Shown: one piece after another, positions 45,251 to 54,123 of the stretch
Position numbering within the stretch: position 1 is the stretch's first letter
How the letters are laid out: every line of letters begins with the position of its first letter
Origin: Halopiger aswanensis
GTDB lineage: Archaea > Halobacteriota > Halobacteria > Halobacteriales > Natrialbaceae
NCBI RefSeq assembly: GCF_003610195.1
Contig: NZ_RAPO01000001.1
Location: 62,001-126,000 of the forward strand
DNA: 64,000 bases
Direction of reading: 5' to 3'
The notes under the pieces: generated by a model
Database searches by the model: none
The model's input: only the letters and a program-made list of their open reading frames with translations
What the model was told of the DNA's origin: nothing
Made by a program: the position numbers and the translations under genes

Positions 45251-46839
45251 CGGGGCCGGCAGGGGCGACTGAGTGGCCCACCCGCGACCTCCTCGCGCAC
45301 AGAGCGGCGACGACGCCTGAACGGACGGCACTGATCGACGCCGACGCGGACGAGGGCGACGCAGGTGCGACGTGGACCTACGCCGAATTCGACCGCCGCG
45401 TCGACCGAACCGCGGCGGCGCTCGAGGCCGCGGACGTCGCAGAGGACCGGCTCGGCGTTCTCGTGGGTACGCGACCAGCCTTCGGAACCGTCTTCTTCGC
45501 CGCGATGCGGCTCGGACTGACGGTCGTCCCGCTGAACGTCCGCGAGACGACCGCCGAACTCGCATCGAAGGTCGACCGCACGGAACTCGAGGCGATCGTC
45601 TGTGAGCGCGAGACCGAGACGACGGCGCTCGATATTGCGGGTACGACCGACGGGCGTCGGCTGCCGGTACTCTCCGTGGACGACCCTGCCGCCGAACCGG
45701 AGACCGACGCCGACGTCCGGTTCCTCGAGACGACCGCGGACGGCGATTCGAGTTCGCCGTCGGTCGATCCCGTCCCGCTCGAGCGCGACCACACGCAACT
45801 CCTGATGTTTACCTCGGGCACGTCGGGCCAGCCGAAGATCGTTCGGTTGACCGTCGGCAATCTGGTCGCCAGCGCGACCGCCTCGGCGTTCCGGCTGGGC
45901 GTCGACCGCGACGACCGCTGGCTCTGCTGTCTCCCGATGTACCATATGGGCGGGCTCGCGCCGGTCGTCCGGTCGACGCTGTACGGCACGACCGCCGTGA
46001 TCCAGCGCGAATTCGACGCTCGAGAGACAGCACGCGTGATGGACGAGTACGACGTGACCGGCGTCTCGATCGTGCCCACGATGTGCAAGCGGCTGCTCGA
46101 CGCGGATTGGGAGCCGCCCGAATCGCTCCGGTTCGTCCTGCTGGGCGGCGCACCCGCCTCGAGCGAGCTGCTCGAGCGCTGTCTCGAAGCGGACGTGCCG
46201 GTCCACCCGACCTACGGGATGACCGAGACGGCCTCGCAGGTCGCGACCGCGACGCCGGCCGCCGTTCGCGAGCACGAAGGGACGGTCGGCCAGCCGCTCG
46301 TGAACACTGATGTCGCGATCGTCGACGAGGACGGCGATCCCGTTCCGGCCGGCGAACCGGGAGAACTCGTCGTCTCAGGGCCAACTGTGACCCCGGGCTA
46401 TCTCGACGCCGATCGAACCGACGAGGCGTTCGGCGACCGCGGACTCCACACCGGCGACGTCGGCTACCGGGACGACGACGGCCGACTCTGGATCCTCAAC
46501 CGGCGCAGCGACCGCATCGTTACCGGCGGGGAGAACGTCGATCCGGGAGAAGTTGTCGCGGCGCTGCGCGAGTACCCCGCCGTCGAAGACGCCGCCGTCG
46601 TCGGCCTCGAGGATCCCGAGTGGAGCGAGCGCGTCGCGGCGCTCGTCGTACCGGCTGCGGAGACCGAACCCGATGTCGATACGCTGCTCGCACACTGCGA
46701 CGCACACCTCGCGGGATTCAAGAAACCGAAAACGGTCGGCTTCGCGGACTCGCTGCCACGTACCGCATCGGGGACCGTCGACCGCGAGGCTACTCGTAAA
46801 CGGCTGCTCGAGGGCGGGATCGACGTCACTGAGCGGTGA
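45247..46839 (+). CDS. menE: o-Succinylbenzoate-CoA ligase
   Basis: This 530-residue AMP-forming ligase activates o-succinylbenzoate with CoA. Adenylation motifs are MFTSGTSGQPKIVRLT, YGMTETASQ, GDVGYRDDDGRLWILNRRSDRIVTGGENV (in pieces) and the C-terminal Lys region LPRTASGTVDREATRK. The start is taken as GTG 45247, in a GTGA overlap with menC and behind GGGAGGAG. Longer frames upstream run inside menC. Other acyl-CoA ligases look alike, so the operon is the main reason for the specific call. Confidence 0.93.
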   Translation: MTGPAGATEWPTRDLLAHRAATTPERTALIDADADEGDAGATWTYAEFDRRVDRTAAALEAADVAEDRLGVLVGTRPAFGTVFFAAMRLGLTVVPLNVRETTAELASKVDRTELEAIVCERETETTALDIAGTTDGRRLPVLSVDDPAAEPETDADVRFLETTADGDSSSPSVDPVPLERDHTQLLMFTSGTSGQPKIVRLTVGNLVASATASAFRLGVDRDDRWLCCLPMYHMGGLAPVVRSTLYGTTAVIQREFDARETARVMDEYDVTGVSIVPTMCKRLLDADWEPPESLRFVLLGGAPASSELLERCLEADVPVHPTYGMTETASQVATATPAAVREHEGTVGQPLVNTDVAIVDEDGDPVPAGEPGELVVSGPTVTPGYLDADRTDEAFGDRGLHTGDVGYRDDDGRLWILNRRSDRIVTGGENVDPGEVVAALREYPAVEDAAVVGLEDPEWSERVAALVVPAAETEPDVDTLLAHCDAHLAGFKKPKTVGFADSLPRTASGTVDREATRKRLLEGGIDVTER

Positions 46840-46909
46840 CCGCCCCTCGAGCGACTCACCACTTCGTTTCGAAACTGGAGTTAAGACGCTCGAGCCCCTA
46901 CTTCGGATC

Positions 46910-47758
46910 GTGTGCACGCTGACTCTCGCCTGGCAGGTCTTCGACGACGCGCCGGTCGCCGTCGCGGCGAACCGGGACGAGGCAGTCGGTCGCGAGTCCC
47001 GGCCGCCGAGCGTCTACCGGGAGGAGCCGCTGATCGTCGCCCCACGAGACGCGGAAGCCGGCGGCACCTGGATCGGTTACAACGAGTTCGGCGTCTTCGC
47101 CGGCATCACCAACCGGTGGACCGACGCCGATCTGGCGGGCGAGCGCTCGCGCGGCTTGCTCGTCGCCGACGCGCTCGAGGCGCGCTCGGCGGCCGAGGCG
47201 GCCTCGATCGTCGAGGATGCGACCGCCACTGACGAGTACGACGGGTTCAACCTCGTCGTCGCCGACGCGGACGACGCTTTCTGCCTCCAGTGGGATGGGG
47301 ACCTCGTCCGGACGAACTTCGACCCCGGCGTTCACGTCGTGGTCAACGTCGCCGTCGATGACGACGTTGCTATCCCGTCGTTCCGGACCGAGGCCGCTCG
47401 AGCGCAGGCCGAGAACGCTCGAACGGTGCGTCGAGAACTCTCCGTTTCCGGGGTCGACATCGACGAGCGCGGCGAACTCGAAGCGACCGAGTCGGTCTCG
47501 GAGTGGCTCGAACGTGCGGGATCGGTGCTCGGCGATCACGACTACGGGGTCTGCATCCACGGCGACGGGTTCGGAACTCGCTCGTCGTCGCTGATCGCGA
47601 TCCGTGACGGGGACCGCGCCGGCGACGGCGAAGGTGTGGTCGGCGCTCGGTACGCGTTCGCCGACGGCCCGCCGTGTCGAACGAGCTACGAGACTGTCGA
47701 CCTCTCCGCAGTCGCTGACGCGTCTGCGTTCGCGAGCGACGCCGAAGGGCACATTTAA
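46910..47758 (+). CDS. NRDE-family protein (TANGO2-like)
   Basis: This 282-residue protein starts at GTG and has Cys2, the position of the nucleophile in N-terminal-nucleophile hydrolases. The name-giving motif NRDE follows in VAANRDEAVGRESRPP (about residues 18-33). GGTWIGYNEFGVFAGITNR is also family-typical. The human relative TANGO2 is linked to metabolic disease and proposed to handle heme; the archaeal role is unknown. The start codon is set by the need for Cys at position 2. Confidence 0.88.
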   Translation: MCTLTLAWQVFDDAPVAVAANRDEAVGRESRPPSVYREEPLIVAPRDAEAGGTWIGYNEFGVFAGITNRWTDADLAGERSRGLLVADALEARSAAEAASIVEDATATDEYDGFNLVVADADDAFCLQWDGDLVRTNFDPGVHVVVNVAVDDDVAIPSFRTEAARAQAENARTVRRELSVSGVDIDERGELEATESVSEWLERAGSVLGDHDYGVCIHGDGFGTRSSSLIAIRDGDRAGDGEGVVGARYAFADGPPCRTSYETVDLSAVADASAFASDAEGHI

Positions 47759-47777
47759 GCGGCTCCCGAACGCTCCT

Positions 47778-47834
47778 ATGGACATGGACGCACTCCTGCC
47801 TGTAGCGGCGAGCACGGAGAGGTGGTCACCGTGA
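47778..47834 (+). CDS. 18-codon leader ORF overlapping the next gene
   Basis: ATG at 47778 opens MDMDALLPVAASTERWSP and stops at TGA 47832-47834. That stop overlaps the GTG start of the winged-helix gene in a GTGA junction. The peptide looks protein-like, not random, and could couple translation or be the start of the same protein joined by a frameshift. There is no wet evidence in the sequence for either. Confidence 0.45.
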   Translation: MDMDALLPVAASTERWSP

Positions 47835-48181
47835 GCGTTTCCGCGGCCGAAGCAGAACTCTCCGAGGACGAGCGCGCCGGCCTCGAACTCGTTCGCGAGA
47901 CCGGCGGTATCCACCAGAGCGACTTCTGGAAGGAGTTGGGCGTCTCCTCGCGGAAGGGCAGCCGGATCGTCGAATCGCTCGTCGAGAAGGGATTAGTTGA
48001 CCGCGAGGAGACGATCTACGACGGTCACAACACCTACTACATCAGCCCGACGGCGCGGGATCTGGATTTCACGCTGTTGATGGCCGGCGACATGCTCTCG
48101 CCGTTTATCGGCGAAGAAGAGGTCGATCCCAACAGCGACGCCTTCTCGCAGTGGATCATGAACCTCGCGTACGAGGAGTAG
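47831..48181 (+). CDS. Winged-helix transcriptional regulator
   Basis: This 116-residue protein carries a MarR/Lrp-like helix-turn-helix: LSEDERAGLELVRETGGIHQSDFWKELGVSSRKGSRIVESLVEKGLVDREET in pieces (residues 10-65). A beta wing, YDGHNTYYISPTA, follows and then a C-terminal helix region LDFTLLMAGDMLSPFIGEEE. GTG 47831 is preferred because it overlaps the leader ORF stop; GTG 47822 would add three residues. It lies close behind the NRDE gene. Its target is unknown. Confidence 0.8.
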   Translation: MSVSAAEAELSEDERAGLELVRETGGIHQSDFWKELGVSSRKGSRIVESLVEKGLVDREETIYDGHNTYYISPTARDLDFTLLMAGDMLSPFIGEEEVDPNSDAFSQWIMNLAYEE

Positions 48182-48265
48182 TCGACTCGACCGTCGAGAC
48201 GGTCGCTGCAACTGCGCATTCGATAGTTTTCGATTTTCGACCGAGATCGAGCGTCGCGACCGCAG

Positions 48266-48682
48266 CTACTCGTAGAGACCGAATCGCTCGATCAGCACGA
48301 ACGGGTCCCGCTCGCGATTGTAGTACGGAACGTCACCGTCGATCGCCTCGAGGATCCGCCGGTGGACTTCCCGCGCCGCGCGGCCTTCGTCGGGCTCGAG
48401 GTGGTGACGCCCGCGCATGTCGGACCAGAAGTCGCCGTCGAGCCAGTAGAGCGTCTCGCGGTTCGACTGGTAGACGATGTCGCCCGCATCGGTGAGTCCG
48501 GCGCCCTCGTTTGCGAGACGCCGGCCCGACAGTTGGGCGCGTGCGAGGACCGCGACGAGTTGGCGGCGCGATACGGGGGCGTGGAGTGCGACGTCGTCGA
48601 GCGTCTCGCCGAAGTACTCCTCGACGAGGTCGCACACCCGAGAGAATTCGTCGAATTCGACCGCTTGCTGTGTGATTTTCAT
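48266..48682 (-). CDS. Conserved haloarchaeal protein of unknown function
   Basis: This 138-residue soluble protein is not recognised. It is mostly helical: VEFDEFSRVCDLVEEYFGETLDDVALHAPVSRRQLVAVLARAQLSG in pieces, then a Trp-rich middle (ETLYWLDGDFWSDMRGRHHLEP) and EVHRRILEAIDGDVPYYNRERDPFVLIERFG. The composition and codon use match its neighbours, so it is a real gene. It converges on the winged-helix gene and lies 90 bp before the gatA stop on the same strand. Confidence 0.72.
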   Translation of the reverse strand: MKITQQAVEFDEFSRVCDLVEEYFGETLDDVALHAPVSRRQLVAVLARAQLSGRRLANEGAGLTDAGDIVYQSNRETLYWLDGDFWSDMRGRHHLEPDEGRAAREVHRRILEAIDGDVPYYNRERDPFVLIERFGLYE

Positions 48683-48772
48683 ACCAGTTTACTCAGGGGA
48701 GGGTCAGCGGATCGTGACTTTGCGTCCCACGGTAAAAAGTCTGTACCTGTCCGGTACCGATCGCCGGCTCCC

Positions 48773-50044
48773 TCAGGCGAGCGCGCTCGCCGCCCGGATC
48801 AGGCGCTCCTCGCCGAACGCCGGGCCGACGAGTTGCAGGCCGACGGGGAGGCCGTCGGTCTCGCCTGCGGGCACCGAGATCGCGGGCAGATCCGCGAGGT
48901 TCACCGGGACGGTGTTGGCGTCGGCGAGGTACATCTGCAGCGGGTCGGCGAGGCTCTCGCCGAGTTCGAACGGCGGGACGGGCATGGTCGGCGAGGCGAG
49001 CACGTCGGCCTCGGACAGGGCCTCGTCGAAATCCTGCTTGACCCACGCTCGAGCGTCCTGGGCCTGCTTGTAGTACTTGTCGTGGTAGCCGGCCGAGAGC
49101 GCGTAGGTACCCAGCAGGATGCGGCGCTTGACTTCGTCGCCGAAGCCCTCCTGGCGGGCCTTCGAGAAAGCCTCGTTCCAGTTGCCGTCGTAGCCGCCCG
49201 AATGCCCGTAGCGGACGCCGTCGAACCGCGCGAGGTTCGAGGAGGCTTCGGACATCGCGATCACGTAGTAGGCCTCGACGGCGTGTTCGACCGACGGCAG
49301 CGAAACTTCGTGGTACTCGGCGCCTCGATCCTCGAGGTCCGCGATCGCGTCCCAGAAGGACTCGACGACGCCCTCGTCGGCGCCCTCGAGCAATTCCGTC
49401 GGGACGCCGATCGTGAGCCCGTCGACGTCGCCGGTCGCGGCGGCGGCGTAGCTCTCGCCCTCGAGTTGCGGTTCGCGGGTGGTCGCGTCGCGCTCGTCCT
49501 CGCCGGCGATCACGTCGAGCAGGGCGGCGGCGTCCTCGACCGTGTTCGCGAACGGGCCGATCTGCTCGAGACTGTTGGCGTAGGCGACAAGGCCGTACCG
49601 CGAGACCAGCCCGTAGGTGGGCTTAATCCCGACGACGCCGCAGAAGGCGGCCGGACAGCGGACGGAGCCGCCGGTGTCGGAGCCGAGCGCGAGGTCGGCC
49701 TCGCCCGCGGCGACCGCGGCGGCGGAGCCGCCCGAGGAGCCCCCGGGGACCCGACCCGGCGCGGCGGGGTTGTCCGTCGCGCCGAACGCGGAGGTTTCGG
49801 TGGTCGTCCCCATTCCGAACTCGTCCATGTTGGCCTTGCCGACGATGGTCGCGCCCGCCTCTTTCAGGCGTTCGACGACCGTCGCGTCGTACGGCGGGAC
49901 GTAGTCCTCGAGCATGGCCGAGCCGCAGGTCGTGCGGACGCCCTCGGTGGAGATGTTGTCCTTGACCGCGACGGTGGCGTCGGCCAGCGGGCCGTCGTCG
50001 GCGCCCTCGATCCGCTCTTCCGTGATGTAGATGTTTTCGGACAT
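48773..50044 (-). CDS. gatA: Asp/Glu-tRNA amidotransferase subunit A
   Basis: This 423-residue amidase frees ammonia from glutamine for the conversion of misacylated Asp-tRNA(Asn) (and possibly Glu-tRNA(Gln)) to the amide form. The Ser-cisSer-Lys triad is visible: Lys28 in VAVKDNIS, Ser103 in PGGSSGGSAAA and Ser127 in GSDTGGSVRCP. At 423 residues it is shorter than many bacterial GatA but normal for haloarchaea. It follows gatC by 12 bp in an operon. gatB is not in the window. Confidence 0.95.
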   Translation of the reverse strand: MSENIYITEERIEGADDGPLADATVAVKDNISTEGVRTTCGSAMLEDYVPPYDATVVERLKEAGATIVGKANMDEFGMGTTTETSAFGATDNPAAPGRVPGGSSGGSAAAVAAGEADLALGSDTGGSVRCPAAFCGVVGIKPTYGLVSRYGLVAYANSLEQIGPFANTVEDAAALLDVIAGEDERDATTREPQLEGESYAAAATGDVDGLTIGVPTELLEGADEGVVESFWDAIADLEDRGAEYHEVSLPSVEHAVEAYYVIAMSEASSNLARFDGVRYGHSGGYDGNWNEAFSKARQEGFGDEVKRRILLGTYALSAGYHDKYYKQAQDARAWVKQDFDEALSEADVLASPTMPVPPFELGESLADPLQMYLADANTVPVNLADLPAISVPAGETDGLPVGLQLVGPAFGEERLIRAASALA

Positions 50045-50056
50045 TGTGGATCTGGA

Positions 50057-50335
50057 TTACGAGACGTTCGGCCCCTTGAAGTAGCCGTCCTCGGTTTCCG
50101 ACGCGTTGCGCAGGGCCGCCTCCTTGTCGAGGGAGTCGCGCTCCTCGTCGGGGCGCATCACGTTCGCGAGGTCGGCCTCGCGGTCGACCTCGGGGACCTC
50201 GTCCAGCGTCTCGAAGTACTCGAGAATGTCCGCGAACTGCCGGGCGAACTGGTCGACCTCGTCGTCCTCGAGGTCGACGCGAGCCAGCTCCGCGACGTGG
50301 CGGACCTCCTCGGGACTGACGGCGTCGTCGCTCAT
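50057..50335 (-). CDS. gatC: Asp/Glu-tRNA amidotransferase subunit C
   Basis: This 92-residue protein wraps around GatA and GatB and stabilises the complex. The typical start VSPEEVRHVAELARVDLEDDEVDQFARQFADILEYFE is read in pieces (residues 6-42). A conserved middle, LDEVPEVDREADLANVMRPDE, follows. It is the first gene of the gatCA pair and is divergent from the TFB gene across 200 bp. Confidence 0.94.
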   Translation of the reverse strand: MSDDAVSPEEVRHVAELARVDLEDDEVDQFARQFADILEYFETLDEVPEVDREADLANVMRPDEERDSLDKEAALRNASETEDGYFKGPNVS

Positions 50336-50535
50336 ACCTGTTCGAACCGCCTTCCGGAGAGTAAGGGTTTCGATACGCGAGGGCCGTTTCGTCCCGTCTC
50401 GAGGTCCGGTCGACGCGGGGAATCGGGCCGTTCTGCGGGCAGCGCATCGTATCGCAGTATTTAAGTGACCGTCGTTCGTTACTAGGGAGCACTACGGATT
50501 CGAGCGTTTTCACCGACGTTTTGACGTTCAACACA

Positions 50536-51513
50536 ATGACTGACACCAGTATTCGAACTCGCAGCGACGAGCAACGCCAGGCTACCCAGGAGGAGTCGAC
50601 AGCGCAGGCGGGCGAACGGGAACAGTGTCCGGAGTGTGGCGGTCGACTCGTCTCGGACGCCGAGCACGCCGAGACGGTCTGTGAGGACTGCGGGCTCGTC
50701 GTCGACGAAGGCGAAATCGATCGCGGACCCGAGTGGCGCGCCTTCGACGCCGCCGAGAAGGACGAGAAGAGCCGGGTCGGGGCCCCCACGACCAACATGA
50801 TGCACGACCAGGGGCTCTCGACCAACATCGGCTGGCAGGACAAGGACGCCTACGGCCGCTCGCTCTCGAGCCGTCAGCGCCAGAAGATGCAGCGCCTGCG
50901 CACCTGGAACGAGCGGTTCCGCACCCGCGACTCCAAGGAGCGCAACCTCAAGCAGGCGCTCGGCGAAATCGACCGGATGGCCTCCGCGCTCGGGCTCCCC
51001 GAGAACGTCCGCGAAACGGCGAGCGTCATCTACCGCCGCGCGCTCGAGGAGGACCTGCTGCCCGGCCGCTCGATCGAGGGCGTCTCGACGGCCTCGCTGT
51101 ACGCCGCGGCTCGGCAGGCCGGCACGCCGCGCAGCTTAGACGAGATCGACGCGGTCTCCCGCGTCGAGAAGGACGAAATCGCCCGCACCTACCGCTACGT
51201 CATCCGCGAACTGGGCCTGGAGGTCCAGCCGGCCGACCCCGAGAGCTACGTGCCTCGCTTCGCGAGCGACCTCGACCTCCCTGACGAGACCGAGCGCCGC
51301 GCCCGCCAACTGCTCAAGACGGCCAAGGACTCGGGCATCCACAGCGGCAAGTCCCCGGTCGGCCTCGCGGCCGCCGCGGTCTACGCCGGCGCGCTCCTGA
51401 CGAACGAGAAGGTCACGCAAAACGACGTCAGCGAGGTCGCGAGCATCTCCGAAGTGACGATTCGCAATCGGTACCACGAACTCCTCGAGGCGGGAGAAGG
51501 CGCACCGGCCTGA
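50536..51513 (+). CDS. tfb: Transcription initiation factor IIB
   Basis: This 325-residue TFB recruits RNA polymerase to TBP-bound promoters. It has an N-terminal zinc ribbon, CPECGGRL and CEDCGLVV, then a B-reader/linker (RVGAPTTNMMHDQGLSTNI). Two cyclin-fold repeats begin near ALGEIDRMASALGLPENVRE and YVPRFASDLDLPDETERRAR, and the C-terminal BRE helix reads VSEVASISEVTIRNRY. Haloarchaea carry several TFB paralogues, so no number is given. The ATG at 50536 is preferred to a TTG at 50521. A TATA-like TATTTAAG lies about 75 bp upstream, leaving a leader of some 50 nt. Confidence 0.96.
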   Translation: MTDTSIRTRSDEQRQATQEESTAQAGEREQCPECGGRLVSDAEHAETVCEDCGLVVDEGEIDRGPEWRAFDAAEKDEKSRVGAPTTNMMHDQGLSTNIGWQDKDAYGRSLSSRQRQKMQRLRTWNERFRTRDSKERNLKQALGEIDRMASALGLPENVRETASVIYRRALEEDLLPGRSIEGVSTASLYAAARQAGTPRSLDEIDAVSRVEKDEIARTYRYVIRELGLEVQPADPESYVPRFASDLDLPDETERRARQLLKTAKDSGIHSGKSPVGLAAAAVYAGALLTNEKVTQNDVSEVASISEVTIRNRYHELLEAGEGAPA

Positions 51514-51650
51514 TCCCGCATCGCGTCCCGTCGCCCCGCGTCTGCCCGTCGATGCGAATACCGTGTTTCGCCGACTGTTGGCGAGACCAATACGATCTTA
51601 ATCCTGATAATCGGCCCATACTGAATATAGTGCGTCGCTACGGGTTCGGT

Positions 51651-51785
51651 ATGCACCGCGAATGCGATAACTGCGAGTCGGAGTCGGAGATCGCATACAC
51701 GCTGACCACACACGTCGCGTCCGACCCGGACGCCCAGATCGACCTGCACTTTTGCTCGACGGATTGCCTGCAGGTCTGGACGTAG
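51651..51785 (+). CDS. Very small CxxC zinc-binding protein (DUF7576-like)
   Basis: This 44-residue protein has Cys pairs CDNC (residues 5-8) and HFCSTDC near the C-terminus, forming one probable zinc knuckle. From memory it matches small haloarchaeal proteins grouped as DUF7576. A TATA-like TGAATATAG about 25 bp before the ATG supports this start over a frame beginning at 51552. Function unknown. Confidence 0.68.
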   Translation: MHRECDNCESESEIAYTLTTHVASDPDAQIDLHFCSTDCLQVWT

Positions 51786-51905
51786 AAGCGCGGCCGCTGC
51801 TCCGGTTCTTCGACGCTCTCGAGTGCCTGTCTCCTCGAGCAACTTCGATGTGTCTCGTGATCGTCGCGAGTCACCGAGCAGAAAAAGAGGGGCCCGGCGG
51901 CCCCG

Positions 51906-53012
51906 TCACTGTTCCCGTTCACCGGGGGTCTCGTCGTAGATCTCGGGGTTCTCTTCGCCCTCGACGTCGATGACGGCCATCGCGCCGCGGCGACCGGCGC
52001 GGGTCAGCGCGTGGTCGACGATCTTGACCGGGCCGGGGACCGGGAACTCCATCTCGCCGACGGTGGTGGTCCCGGGCGCGACCGGCGCCGTCTCGATGTT
52101 TCGGTCGGGCTCGCTCAGCAGGTCGCCGTCCCGGTAGTAGTTTCGCCAGACGTTGCCGATCGGGTGTAGGGCGCTGGTGAAGTTCGGGCCGCCGTTGGCG
52201 AAGTACACCCGTGCGGTCTCGCCGGTTTCGGCTTCCATCGGCCCGACTCCGTCCTCCGTGAGGCCGTAGGCCTGGCCGTTGAAGACGACGTAGGTCGGGT
52301 CTTCCGTCTTCATGCCCTCGAAGTCGAAGGCGTGGTGGCCCTGCTCGCCGACCTCGCCGTCGGTGTAGATCTCGTGCTGGCCGAGGTAGAACTCCCGGTC
52401 CACCTCGGGGAGTCCCTCCTCGGGCTCGACGAGGATCGTCCCGAACATGCCGGCGCTGATGTGCTGGTCCAGGTTCGGGACCGCACAGTGGTAGATGAAC
52501 GCGCCGGCGTACTCGGCGGTGAAGCTGATCGTCGCCGCGTTCTCGCCGGGGGCGACGGTCGTCGCTTCGGCCCCGCCACCGGGCCCGTAGACCGCGTGGA
52601 AGTCCATGTTGTGGGCCTCGAGGTTCATGTCCTCGGGCACCTCGACGGTGAGGTTCACCCGGTCGCCCTTGCGGACGCGGATCATCGGTCCGGGGACCTG
52701 CCCCTCGAAGGTCATGTAGTCGAACGTGACGCCGGGTTCGATTTCGGCCGTCACGCGCTCCGTGCGGACCGTGATGTCGTGTTCGCGGGGTTCCGTCCAG
52801 TCGACGGGAGCCGGGATGTCGGTCGGATCGCGGGCGATCCGGTCGACGTCGGCAGCCTTCGCCGCCGGCAGTCCCTCGTCGACCGCCGCGGGTTCGGTCG
52901 TCGTGCTGTTCCCCGACACGTCGTCGTTGCTGAGGCAACCGGCGATTGCGACGACGCCTGTTGCCCCGAGCGCCTGCATGAACTGCCGTCGGTTGGCTGC
53001 GGTTGTGGTCAT
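51906..53012 (-). CDS. nirK: Copper-containing nitrite reductase
   Basis: This 368-residue enzyme reduces nitrite to nitric oxide in denitrification. Two cupredoxin domains carry the copper ligands: His134, Asp137 and His139 in AHNMDFHA; Cys176, His184 and Met189 in YHCAVPNLDQHISAGM with His175; and His283 (ALHPIG) and His334 (IVDHALTR) from the second domain. The N-terminus has a Tat motif (NRRQFMQALG) and lipobox IAGC at Cys26, so it faces outward. The start at 53012 follows GGAGAAGG. The palindrome at 53090 lies 77 bp upstream. Azurin-like donors and NO reductase are not in the window. Confidence 0.95.
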   Translation of the reverse strand: MTTTAANRRQFMQALGATGVVAIAGCLSNDDVSGNSTTTEPAAVDEGLPAAKAADVDRIARDPTDIPAPVDWTEPREHDITVRTERVTAEIEPGVTFDYMTFEGQVPGPMIRVRKGDRVNLTVEVPEDMNLEAHNMDFHAVYGPGGGAEATTVAPGENAATISFTAEYAGAFIYHCAVPNLDQHISAGMFGTILVEPEEGLPEVDREFYLGQHEIYTDGEVGEQGHHAFDFEGMKTEDPTYVVFNGQAYGLTEDGVGPMEAETGETARVYFANGGPNFTSALHPIGNVWRNYYRDGDLLSEPDRNIETAPVAPGTTTVGEMEFPVPGPVKIVDHALTRAGRRGAMAVIDVEGEENPEIYDETPGEREQ

Positions 53013-53089
53013 TGTCCTTCTCCTCATTTCCAGATACGGTGGTCATACGTTCAGACCCCTCGACGATTCCCTTGGAGAAGGAAAGTGTG

Positions 53090-53101
53090 CGAACATGTTC
53101 G
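53090..53101. promoter_or_regulatory. CGAAC-N2-GTTCG palindrome between nirK and the hydrolase gene
   Basis: CGAACATGTTCG is an exact copy and is extended to a perfect 14-bp palindrome by flanking G and C. It lies 77 bp before nirK and 74 bp before the divergent hydrolase gene. It matches the motif found five more times up to 56374. It is probably bound by the regulator encoded at 55163. Confidence 0.75.
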
Positions 53102-53175
53102 CCCTCGAGTTCTCGATCGGTATCGCCGCGTCACAACGGCGGCGATTGAAAGCCTGCGGCGTCGTACGAACGGAT

Positions 53176-54090
53176 ATGAGTGCGAACGCAGCGTCCCCGC
53201 AAGCAGCGGCGTCGGTGCTATCGGCAGTCGACGCGACGACCGACGTGCGGACGGTCAACGGCGTCGATCTCCACGTCGTCGCCGCCGGCGATCCGGACGA
53301 CCCGCTCGTCGTCTTGCTCCACGGCTTCCCGGAGTTCTGGTACGGCTGGCACGACCAACTCGAGCCGCTCGTCGACGCCGGCTATCGGGTGCTCGTCCCC
53401 GACCAGCGCGGCTACAATCTGAGCGAGAAGCCCGAGTCAGTGCGCGCGTATCGCCGCCAGCAACTCGCTCGAGATATCGTCGAACTGATCGACTCCGAGA
53501 GCCGAGACGCCGCACACGTCGTCGGCCACGACTGGGGCGGGATGGTCGCGTGGGACCTCGCGCTTCGCCACCCCGCAGTGGTCGATCGGCTCGCGATCGT
53601 CAACGCACCGCATCCGACCGTGTTTCGACAGCACCTCCGATCGAACCCCGCACAGTTGCGCCGGAGCTGGTACGCCGCCTGCTTCCAAGTGCCCTGGCTT
53701 CCCGAACTGGTCTGTCGGTACGACGACTTCCGACTCCTCGAGCGCGCGCTCCGAGAGACGGCGGCGCCGGGGACGTTTGCCGACGCGGACCTCGGACGCT
53801 ATCGGCGCGCGTGGAGCGAGGACGGCGCGCTGTCCGGGATGATCAACTGGTATCGTGCGAGCGCGAGGTACTCGACGACCGTCCCGCGAGAGCGCGTTGA
53901 CGCGCCGACGCTGCTCGCCTGGGGCACCGACGACGCGGCGCTGGGAACCGAACTGGCGGTCGACAGCTACGACTACTGCGCCCGCGAGGGACGGCGCCTC
54001 GAGCTATTCGAGGGGACGAGTCACTGGGTCCAACACGAGGAACCCGAACGGCTGACGGCGACGCTGCTCGAGCACTTTGAGGCCGAGTAG
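53176..54090 (+). CDS. Alpha/beta hydrolase, epoxide-hydrolase-like
   Basis: This 304-residue enzyme has the alpha/beta-hydrolase fold. The oxyanion region is LLHGFPEFWYGWHDQLEPL, the nucleophile is Asp in VVGHDWGGMVAWDLA, and the catalytic His is in GTSHWVQHEEPERL. The Asp nucleophile and HGFPE motif point to epoxide hydrolases or haloalkane dehalogenases. The acid residue is probably in LAWGTDDAAL. ATG 53176 is chosen as the first in-frame start after the palindrome. It is divergent from nirK and shares its control region; a direct role in denitrification is not known. Confidence 0.87.
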   Translation: MSANAASPQAAASVLSAVDATTDVRTVNGVDLHVVAAGDPDDPLVVLLHGFPEFWYGWHDQLEPLVDAGYRVLVPDQRGYNLSEKPESVRAYRRQQLARDIVELIDSESRDAAHVVGHDWGGMVAWDLALRHPAVVDRLAIVNAPHPTVFRQHLRSNPAQLRRSWYAACFQVPWLPELVCRYDDFRLLERALRETAAPGTFADADLGRYRRAWSEDGALSGMINWYRASARYSTTVPRERVDAPTLLAWGTDDAALGTELAVDSYDYCAREGRRLELFEGTSHWVQHEEPERLTATLLEHFEAE

Positions 54091-54123
54091 CGGCGAAAAG
54101 CGAGCGACAACGACGAGCGTCGC

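Noticed and set aside
51919-53046. 375-residue frame overlapping nirK on the same strand
   Set aside because: The other frame gives all NirK copper ligands; this one is an Arg/Gly-rich shadow.
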